This document shows positions 58,010 through 64,000 of a stretch of 64,000 nt of DNA, one piece after another. Under the pieces are notes generated by a model. It worked only from the letters and a program-made list of their open reading frames with translations, did no database searches and was not told where the DNA came from. Within the stretch, counting starts at the first letter, position 1. Each line of letters begins with the position of its first letter. Both the position numbers and the translations under genes were made by a program. Source of the stretch: Paracoccus isoporae (GTDB lineage Bacteria; Pseudomonadota; Alphaproteobacteria; Rhodobacterales; Rhodobacteraceae); NCBI RefSeq assembly GCF_900101865.1, contig NZ_FNAH01000004.1:207092-271091 (forward strand), written 5' to 3'.

Positions 58010-58114
58010 GACGGGGCCTCTCGGATGCGTCCTCAAAGATTGCCGCCCTGCCCGCCCCCGGAACGGACTGGAAAGACGCCTCCGGCCGCGCCAGCCCGCA
58101 TCTCTGGCCGCGTC

Positions 58115-59542
58115 TCAGGCCGCCTTTTCCTGAAGCCGCGCGGGCAGCGCATTGGCCCAGGCCGAGATGGAGCCTGCGCCCAGGCAGACCACCATGTCGC
58201 CGGGCCGCGCCTGTTCGCGCACCAGCCGGGCCAGGTCATCCTCATCCACCACGGCGCGGGCATGGCGGTGGCCGTGCGAGATCAGCCCGGCGACCAGATC
58301 GTCGCGGCTGGCACCGGGGATCGGGTCTTCGCCGGCCGCGTAGACATCTGCAATGCCGACCACATCGGCCTCGTTGAAGCAGCTGCAGAAATCCTCGAAC
58401 AGGCTGGATAGGCGTGAGTAGCGATGCGGCTGATGCACGGCGATGACGCGGCCCTTGGTGGCCTGACGCGCGGCCTTGAGCACGGCGGCGATTTCAACCG
58501 GGTGATGGCCGTAATCGTCGATGATGGTCACCCCGTTCACCTCGCCCACGCGGGTGAAGCGGCGGCCGACCCCGCCGAAGCCCGCCAGCGCCTCGCGGAT
58601 CTCGGCGCGTTTCATGCCGAGATGGCGGGCCACGGCGACGGCGGCGAGCGCGTTCGAGACGTTGTGATCGCCCGGCATGGGCAGGGTGCAGCCCTCGATC
58701 ACCGGGATCTCGCCGTCATTGATGTCGGCCTCGCCCTGCAAGGCCACGTCGAAATGCGCGACGCCGTTTTCGTAGCTGAGATTGATCGCGCGCACATCGG
58801 CCTGCGCGTTGAAGCCGAAGGTCACGACGCGGCGGTCATGCAGCTTGCCGACAAGCGCCTGAACCTCCGCGTGATCGGTGCAGCAGACGGCGAGGCCGTA
58901 GAAGGGCACGGAGGAGGCGAAGTTGTAAAACCCCTCGCGCAGCCGGTCGAAATCGCCCCAATGCTCCATATGCTCGGGGTCGATATTGGTGATGACAGCG
59001 ATGGTCGCGGGCAGGCGGTTGAAGGATCCGTCGGATTCGTCGGCCTCGACCACCATCCATTCGCCTGCCCCGGCGCGGGCGTTGGAGCCATAGGCATGGA
59101 TCACGCCGCCATTGATGACGGTGGGGTCGAATTTGCCGTGATCCAGCAGGGTGGCGACCATGGTGGTGGTGGTGGTCTTGCCGTGGGTGCCGCCGATGGC
59201 GATATTTGATCGCAGGCGCATCAGCTCGGCCAGCATCTCGGCGCGGCGCACGATGGGCAGGCCGCGGCGGCGCGCCTCTTCCAGCTCGGGATTGCCCTTC
59301 TTGATGGCGGTGGAGATGACGACCACGCCGGCCTCGCCGATATTGCCGGCGCTCTGGCCTTCGAAGATGCGGGCGCCGAGCTGTTCCAGCCGGTCGGTGA
59401 TCCTGGAGCGCTTCGCGTCCGAGCCTTGCACGTCATAGCCCAGAGTCATCAGCACCTCGGCAATGCCGGACATGCCGATCCCGCCGATCCCCACGAAATG
59501 GATGGGGCCAAGCTCTCCGGGCAGTTTCGTGGCGGCATTCAT
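58115..59542 (-). CDS. murC: UDP-N-acetylmuramate--L-alanine ligase
   Basis: Adds the first amino acid to UDP-MurNAc. The 475-aa protein has [17 protein letters not shown], the ATP loop [46 protein letters not shown] and [12 protein letters not shown]. Its ATG overlaps the murG stop by four bases (ATGA). It belongs to the ftsW-murG-murC run. Confidence 0.96.
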   Translation of the reverse strand: MNAATKLPGELGPIHFVGIGGIGMSGIAEVLMTLGYDVQGSDAKRSRITDRLEQLGARIFEGQSAGNIGEAGVVVISTAIKKGNPELEEARRRGLPIVRRAEMLAELMRLRSNIAIGGTHGKTTTTTMVATLLDHGKFDPTVINGGVIHAYGSNARAGAGEWMVVEADESDGSFNRLPATIAVITNIDPEHMEHWGDFDRLREGFYNFASSVPFYGLAVCCTDHAEVQALVGKLHDRRVVTFGFNAQADVRAINLSYENGVAHFDVALQGEADINDGEIPVIEGCTLPMPGDHNVSNALAAVAVARHLGMKRAEIREALAGFGGVGRRFTRVGEVNGVTIIDDYGHHPVEIAAVLKAARQATKGRVIAVHQPHRYSRLSSLFEDFCSCFNEADVVGIADVYAAGEDPIPGASRDDLVAGLISHGHRHARAVVDEDDLARLVREQARPGDMVVCLGAGSISAWANALPARLQEKAA

Positions 59543-60621
59543 GCGGCGATCTCCGTTACGATGTCATAGAGACGCCTTGCGGCGTCGGGGCGGCCCAGCG
59601 ACAGGGCGGCGGCAGCCATGCCCGCGGCGCGGTCGGGGTCCGACAGGATTGCGAGCATGTCGCGCGCCAGCGTGTCCGGGTCAACTATACTTTCCGGCAG
59701 GATCAGCGCGGCGCCGGAATCGGCAAGGGGCCGCGCATTGGCGCTCTGGTGATCGCCGGTGGCGATGGCGAGCGGAATGAGGATGGCGGGGCGGCCGATC
59801 ACGGTCAGATCGGCCACCGTCGAGGCGCCGGAGCGGGCGATGACAAGCTGCGCCTGCGCGAACAGCTCCGGCACATCCTCGAAGAACGGGCGGATCCGGG
59901 CGTCGATCCCGGCGGCGCGATAGGTTTCGGTGACGCGGTCCTGATCCTCTGCGCGGGCCTGATGGGCGACGCGCAGGCGGGGGCGGAGATCTTCGGGCAG
60001 TCGCGCCATGGCGGCGGGCACGACATCGGACAGGATGCGCGCGCCCTGGCTGCCGCCGATCACAACGACATGCAACGGCCCTTGGCCGGGCGGCTGATAG
60101 GGGCTGGCCGCCCGCGCCGTCACCGCGCTGCGCACCGGGTTGCCGGTATGGACGGCGTCCACCCCGTCGGGCAGTTCGGTGGGCCAGGTGCCGCAGGCGA
60201 CCTTGTGGACGCGGCGGGCGAACAGGCTGTTGACCCGGCCCATGACGCCGTTCTGTTCGTGGATCATGCGCGGGATGGCCAGCATCCGCGCGGCGGTCAT
60301 CGCCGGCACGGTCGGATAGCCGCCGAAGCCCACGACGATATCGGGCCGGTCGGCGCGAAAGCTGCGCCGCGCGGCCAGCACGCCGGAGGCGATGCGGAAC
60401 GGCGCGGCCAGCTTGGCCAGCGGACCGCCGCGCGCGGTGGTGGCGGCGCTGACGATCTCGCGCGTCACCGCCGCGGGAAACCCGCCCGCATAGCGCGCCC
60501 CCCGCTCATCGGTCGAGAGCGCGACGCGCCAGCCCTGCTCCAGCAGCATCTCGGCCAGGGCCTGGGCGGGAAACATATGCCCGCCGGTCCCGCCCGCGGC
60601 GATCAGCGCGTATTTCGCCAT
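59539..60621 (-). CDS. murG: Undecaprenyl-PP-MurNAc-pentapeptide GlcNAc transferase
   Basis: Forms lipid II from lipid I at the inner face of the membrane. The 360-aa GT28 protein has [19 protein letters not shown] near the N-terminus, [16 protein letters not shown], the donor-binding [12 protein letters not shown], and the C-terminal [23 protein letters not shown]. It starts directly after the ftsW stop and overlaps murC. Confidence 0.96.
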   Translation of the reverse strand: MAKYALIAAGGTGGHMFPAQALAEMLLEQGWRVALSTDERGARYAGGFPAAVTREIVSAATTARGGPLAKLAAPFRIASGVLAARRSFRADRPDIVVGFGGYPTVPAMTAARMLAIPRMIHEQNGVMGRVNSLFARRVHKVACGTWPTELPDGVDAVHTGNPVRSAVTARAASPYQPPGQGPLHVVVIGGSQGARILSDVVPAAMARLPEDLRPRLRVAHQARAEDQDRVTETYRAAGIDARIRPFFEDVPELFAQAQLVIARSGASTVADLTVIGRPAILIPLAIATGDHQSANARPLADSGAALILPESIVDPDTLARDMLAILSDPDRAAGMAAAALSLGRPDAARRLYDIVTEIAA

Positions 60622-61785
60622 TCAGCGCCCCCGCCCGATCAGGTCCGACATCTCGCCCTGCGGCCGGTGGCGGGTCAGCGCCAGCAGCATGCCCATCGCG
60701 ATGCCCGAGGCGATCACCGACGAGCCGCCATAGCTGACGAAGGGCAGCGTCATCCCCTTGGCCGGCAGAAGCCGCACCGCCACGCCCATGTTGATGAGCG
60801 CCTGCACGCCGAAGGCGCAGGCGAGCCCGGTCCCGGCGATGCGCGCAAACGGATCGCGCTCGCGCAGCAGCCGCATCAGCGAGCGGAAGACGATGGTGGC
60901 GTAAAGCGCGATGATCGCCAGCACCAGCACCAGCCCGTATTCCTCGGCCGCGACGGCGATGATGAAATCGGTATGGGCGTCGGGCAGCGACCATTTCACC
61001 GTCCCCTCGCCCACGCCCACGCCAAAGAACCCGCCCTCCTGGATGGCGTGGGTCGCGTAACCCAGCTGGGTGCGCGGATCGACCTCGGCGGTCAGGAACC
61101 CGTCGATGCGGCGGGCAAAATGCTCGGACGCGCCATAGGCGAAGAACCCGCCCGCCACGGTGATCCCGGCCACCCCCAACAGCAGCACCATCGGCGCGCC
61201 GGCGACGAAGAACATCACGCACCAGGAAAACAGCACCAGCGAGGCCTGGCCGAAATCCGGCTGGCCGATCAGCGTCAGCACCACCGCCGCGGTGATGCCG
61301 AAGCTGATCCATTTGCCGGGCGGGCCGCCCACCTCCTGGCTGGCGGCCATGCACCAGGCGGTCGCGGCCACGAAACAGGGCTTGAGAAATTCCGAGGGCT
61401 GGAAGGAGCCGAAGCCGAGGCTGAGCCAGCGCGTCGCCCCCTTGCCGTAATCGGTGCCGATCACCGGCAGGGCAAGGACCACCGCGAAGGCCAGGAAGAA
61501 ACCGATCACCCCGATGCGGCGGATCTGGCGCGGGCTCATCAGCGAGATGACCAGCATCACCGCCAGCCCCATCGCGCCGAACACCGCCTGCCGGGTCACG
61601 TAGTAGAAGGGGGGCAGGTTGTTTTTCTCCGCCAGCGGCACCGAGGCCGCGAGCCCGAGCAGCAGCCCGATGGCAAACAGGCACAGCACCGCGAAGAAGG
61701 ACCACCGGTCCAGCGTGCGCCACCACCGGGGAAGAATAGGATCGCCCGCCCGCACAGGGGTCGCGCCAAAGACCATCTCGGTCAT
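60622..61785 (-). CDS. ftsW: SEDS-family cell division protein FtsW
   Basis: Peptidoglycan glycosyltransferase of the septum. The 387-aa membrane protein has about ten segments and the SEDS features RWLSLGFGSFQPSEFLKPCFV, VGEGTVKWSLPDAHTDFIIAVAAEEYG and GMTLPFVSYGGSSVIASG. The stop and the murG start are adjacent. It is the first gene of the division block on this strand in the window. Confidence 0.95.
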   Translation of the reverse strand: MTEMVFGATPVRAGDPILPRWWRTLDRWSFFAVLCLFAIGLLLGLAASVPLAEKNNLPPFYYVTRQAVFGAMGLAVMLVISLMSPRQIRRIGVIGFFLAFAVVLALPVIGTDYGKGATRWLSLGFGSFQPSEFLKPCFVAATAWCMAASQEVGGPPGKWISFGITAAVVLTLIGQPDFGQASLVLFSWCVMFFVAGAPMVLLLGVAGITVAGGFFAYGASEHFARRIDGFLTAEVDPRTQLGYATHAIQEGGFFGVGVGEGTVKWSLPDAHTDFIIAVAAEEYGLVLVLAIIALYATIVFRSLMRLLRERDPFARIAGTGLACAFGVQALINMGVAVRLLPAKGMTLPFVSYGGSSVIASGIAMGMLLALTRHRPQGEMSDLIGRGR

Positions 61786-62103
61786 GGAAATACCGCCGTC
61801 ACTGCCTCAACTTGCGCCCGGTTATCCGGGTCTGATGGCTCAGCATAGCGCGATTGCCGCCCCCGCGCCACAGGTGATTCGCGCCGCGGCCTGGCCTGCG
61901 CGGCGCTTTGCCGCGCCCGACGGGCACGGGCCGGGATCGGTGACAGGGGCCGCCTGCCCCGGCTGGGCAGCAGGACAGGCCGAGCGGGCGCCGCTCAGGG
62001 GCGTGCTGCGTGGCCGCCACGGAAGCCGCCCGCCGTCCCGCCGCAGTGCTGGACCCTGCCCGCGCGCCCGGCTAGGCTCTGCCGATCAAGGAAAGGCCGT
62101 GAC
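61786..62103. other. Divergent intergenic region between ftsW and the HIG1-like gene
   Basis: About 318 bp of GC-rich sequence. It must contain promoters for the leftward division genes and the rightward HIG1-like gene, but no hexamer pair is convincing. No repeat, tRNA or small gene was seen. Confidence 0.5.
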
Positions 62104-62304
62104 ATGTCCGACGATCCGCTGTTCATCGTGATGATGTTTTCCCTGCTGGCGGTGGTGGCGATCCTGGCCACCGGCATTGGCGGGTTCGGCATGGGCGGCA
62201 AGTTCAACGCCAAGCACGGCAATCGGATGATGCGCTGGCGGATCATCGCCCAGGCGGTGGCGATCGCGCTGATCCTGATCTTCATCGCGCTGCGCGGCGC
62301 CTGA
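62104..62304 (+). CDS. HIG1-domain-like twin-transmembrane protein
   Basis: A 66-aa protein with two membrane segments (IVMMFSLLAVVAILATGIG and WRIIAQAVAIALILIFIAL) and the HIG1-type motif NRMMRWRIIAQ between them. HIG1 relatives associate with respiratory complexes in mitochondria and alphaproteobacteria. It is coupled to the adenosyltransferase gene by a one-base TGATG overlap. Confidence 0.75.
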   Translation: MSDDPLFIVMMFSLLAVVAILATGIGGFGMGGKFNAKHGNRMMRWRIIAQAVAIALILIFIALRGA

Positions 62305-62891
62305 TGGTCGTGCTGAACCGCATCTATACCCGCAGCGGCGATGGCGGAGAGACCGCGCTCTCCGATGGCAGCCGGGTGGCGAAACATGACCGCCGCGTCG
62401 CGTGCTACGGTGACGTGGACGAGCTGAACGCGGCGCTCGGCCTGTGTGCACTGCATGCGGCGGGCGGGATGGCCGGGCGCATCGCGGTGATCCAGAATGA
62501 TCTCTTCGATCTGGGCGCCGATCTGTCACGGCCGGGGATCGCCGCGGATGCCGAGGCGCCCACTCCGGTGCTGCGGATGATCGCGCCGCAGGTGACGCGG
62601 CTGGAGTCCGAGATCGACGCGATGAACGCGGATCTGGACCCGCTGCGCAGCTTCGTTCTGCCCGGCGGCACGGCGCTGGCCGCGCATCTGCATCTGGCCC
62701 GGACCGTGGCGCGGCGGGCGGAACGCGCGGCGACGGCGCTTTCCGCCGCGACGGGGGATGTCAACCCGGCTGCGCTGCGCTATCTGAACCGGCTGTCGGA
62801 CTGGTTGTTCGTCGCCGCGCGCCACGCCAATCTGGGCCGGGGCGGCGACGTGCTGTGGCAGCCCGGCGCCAGCCGGGAGGGCGGCGATTGA
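62304..62891 (+). CDS. ATP:cob(I)alamin adenosyltransferase, PduO type
   Basis: Converts cob(I)alamin to adenosylcobalamin. The 195-aa protein has the family start LNRIYTRSGDGGETALSDGSRVAKHDRRVACYGDVDELNAALG and the helical ending TVARRAERAATAL ... LRYLNRLSDWLFVAARHAN, all diagnostic of PduO-type transferases. Adenosylcobalamin is used by methylmalonyl-CoA mutase, which would consume propionyl-CoA from the valine pathway; that is a metabolic, not a genetic, link. Confidence 0.93.
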   Translation: MVVLNRIYTRSGDGGETALSDGSRVAKHDRRVACYGDVDELNAALGLCALHAAGGMAGRIAVIQNDLFDLGADLSRPGIAADAEAPTPVLRMIAPQVTRLESEIDAMNADLDPLRSFVLPGGTALAAHLHLARTVARRAERAATALSAATGDVNPAALRYLNRLSDWLFVAARHANLGRGGDVLWQPGASREGGD

Positions 62892-62998
62892 CCGGCCCGT
62901 CAACGCAGCGTCACCGGATTTTTGTCCTGTCCCCGGACCGGTATGCTGTCTATCTATTGCGGCGAATTGCCTGAAGCAGTGAAAGGGAGAGAGTGCCG

Positions 62999-63757
62999 AT
63001 GAAGGTTCTCGTGCCAGTGAAGCGCGTGATCGATTACAACGTGAAGGCGAAGGTGAAATCCGACGGCTCCGGTGTCGATCTGGCGAATGTGAAGATGTCG
63101 ATGAACCCGTTCGACGAGATCGCGGTGGAAGAGGCGATCCGTCTGAAGGAGGCGGGGACGGCGGAAGAAGTCGTGGTGGTGTCGATCGGCGTGAAACAGG
63201 CCGCCGAGACGATCCGCACGGCGCTGGCGATGGGCGCGGATCGCGGCATCCTCGTGGTCGCCGCCGATGACGTGCATCAGGATATCGAGCCGCTGGCGGT
63301 GGCCAAGATCCTCAAGGCGGTGATCGACGAGGAGAGCCCGAAGCTGGTCATCGCCGGCAAGCAGGCCATCGACAACGACATGAACGCGACCGGGCAGATG
63401 CTGGCGGCGCTTCTGGGCTGGGGCCAGGCGACCTTTGCCAGCAAGCTGGAAATCGATGGCGAGGCCGCCAGGGTCACCCGCGAGGTCGATGGCGGTCTGC
63501 AGACCATCGAGGTGAAGCTGCCGGCGATCGTGACAGCGGATCTGCGGCTGAACGAGCCGCGCTATGCCTCGCTGCCCAATATCATGAAGGCCAAGAAGAA
63601 GCCGCTGGAGGAAAAGACGGCGGATGATTACGGCGTGGACGTGAGCCCGCGGCTGGAGATCACCCATACCGCCGAGCCCGAGGGGCGCAAGGCGGGGATC
63701 ATCGTCGAGGATGTCGATGCGCTTGTGTCGAAACTGAAAGAAGCGGGGGTTGTGTGA
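62999..63757 (+). CDS. etfB: Electron transfer flavoprotein beta subunit
   Basis: With EtfA it accepts electrons from acyl-CoA dehydrogenases and passes them to ETF-quinone oxidoreductase. The 252-aa protein begins [20 protein letters not shown] and contains [40 protein letters not shown] and [40 protein letters not shown]. The ATG at 62999 is eight bases after GGGAGA; a GTG at 62993 is too close. Its stop overlaps etfA. Confidence 0.96.
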   Translation: MKVLVPVKRVIDYNVKAKVKSDGSGVDLANVKMSMNPFDEIAVEEAIRLKEAGTAEEVVVVSIGVKQAAETIRTALAMGADRGILVVAADDVHQDIEPLAVAKILKAVIDEESPKLVIAGKQAIDNDMNATGQMLAALLGWGQATFASKLEIDGEAARVTREVDGGLQTIEVKLPAIVTADLRLNEPRYASLPNIMKAKKKPLEEKTADDYGVDVSPRLEITHTAEPEGRKAGIIVEDVDALVSKLKEAGVV

Positions 63758-64000
63758 TGGCTGTTCTGTTGCTGGGTGAAGTCACCAATGGCGAGTTGAA
63801 CCGGGACGCCACCGCCAAGGCGGTGGCTGCGCTGAAATCCCTGGGCGATGTGACGGTGCTCTGCGCCGGGTCGAGCGCGAAGGCGGCGGCTGAGGACGCC
63901 GCAAAGATCGACGGCGTGGCGAAGGTGCTGGTGGCCGAGGATGATCTCTACGGCCACCGCCTGGCGGAACCCACCGCGGCGCTGATGGTGGAACTGGCCG
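63757..64000 (+). CDS. etfA: Electron transfer flavoprotein alpha subunit, 5' part (cut by window edge)
   Basis: Begins with ATG in a TGATG overlap with etfB. The first 81 residues ([40 protein letters not shown] ... AKVLVAEDDLYGHRLAEPTAAL) are typical of the EtfA N-terminal domain. The FAD-binding C-terminal domain lies beyond the window. Confidence 0.93.
   Translation, partial: MAVLLLGEVTNGELNRDATAKAVAALKSLGDVTVLCAGSSAKAAAEDAAKIDGVAKVLVAEDDLYGHRLAEPTAALMVELA

Overview
The window is a GC-rich bacterial chromosome segment with dense, mostly housekeeping gene content. It looks like an alphaproteobacterium of the Rhodobacteraceae, most probably Paracoccus or a close relative. The evidence is a circularly permuted two-piece tmRNA gene, an alpha-type SspB, the order ftsW-murG-murC...murB...ddlB-ftsQ-ftsA-ftsZ-lpxC-bamD-recN, a phasin-like gene behind a TGC-rich PhaR-type control region, and a phenylacetate cluster in this group's layout. 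No tRNA, rRNA, CRISPR array, prophage or insertion sequence was seen.

Layout. 1-4.5 kb: 3' end of a malic enzyme gene, the Mg2+ channel mgtE, hisN, an XRE regulator and a Bax-inhibitor-1 membrane protein. 4.5-11.8 kb: a minus-strand phenylacetyl-CoA epoxidation operon (paaA, a VOC gene, paaB, paaC, paaD, paaE, an extra PaaA-like gene, paaZ) behind a promoter that carries a PaaR-like operator. 12-21 kb: guaB, a FadL-type porin, an ATPase-metA pair, ppk2 with a TPM-domain gene, an SDR and a polyamine-type binding protein. 21.3-24.3 kb: a deaminase divergent from ssrA (tmRNA), a cation/proton antiporter, and sspB, whose product delivers ssrA-tagged proteins to ClpXP. 24.3-30.9 kb: fumC, small DUF and ribbon-helix-helix genes, purB, an orphan FliG-like gene, dnaB. 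31-38.7 kb: pyrC-pyrE, a phasin-like gene, gap, an M23 peptidase-bactofilin pair, coaD, a CBS protein and a LysR regulator.

38.7-44.7 kb is a valine catabolism cluster: mmsA, a YbdK-type ligase gene, isobutyryl-CoA dehydrogenase, 3-hydroxyisobutyryl-CoA hydrolase and mmsB. 45-61.8 kb is the minus-strand envelope and division block (recN, bamD, lpxC, ftsZ, ftsA, ftsQ, ddlB, murB, murC, murG, ftsW). It carries two accessory genes (an epimerase and a GT8 glycosyltransferase) and two small membrane-protein genes. 62-64 kb holds a HIG1-like protein, an ATP:cob(I)alamin adenosyltransferase and etfBA. ETF receives electrons from acyl-CoA dehydrogenases such as the valine enzyme.

The most unusual signal is non-coding. 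Three intergenic loci (about 11.93, 21.99 and 56.95 kb) carry arrays of four or five 11-bp units built on GTGTAC/GTGCAC. They are spaced one helical turn apart and always occur in the same internal order. Two of them sit next to a shared 14-bp palindrome (CCAGCAATTGCTGG or a one-base variant). The third abuts the -35 element of the ssrA promoter. I know of no described element matching this architecture.
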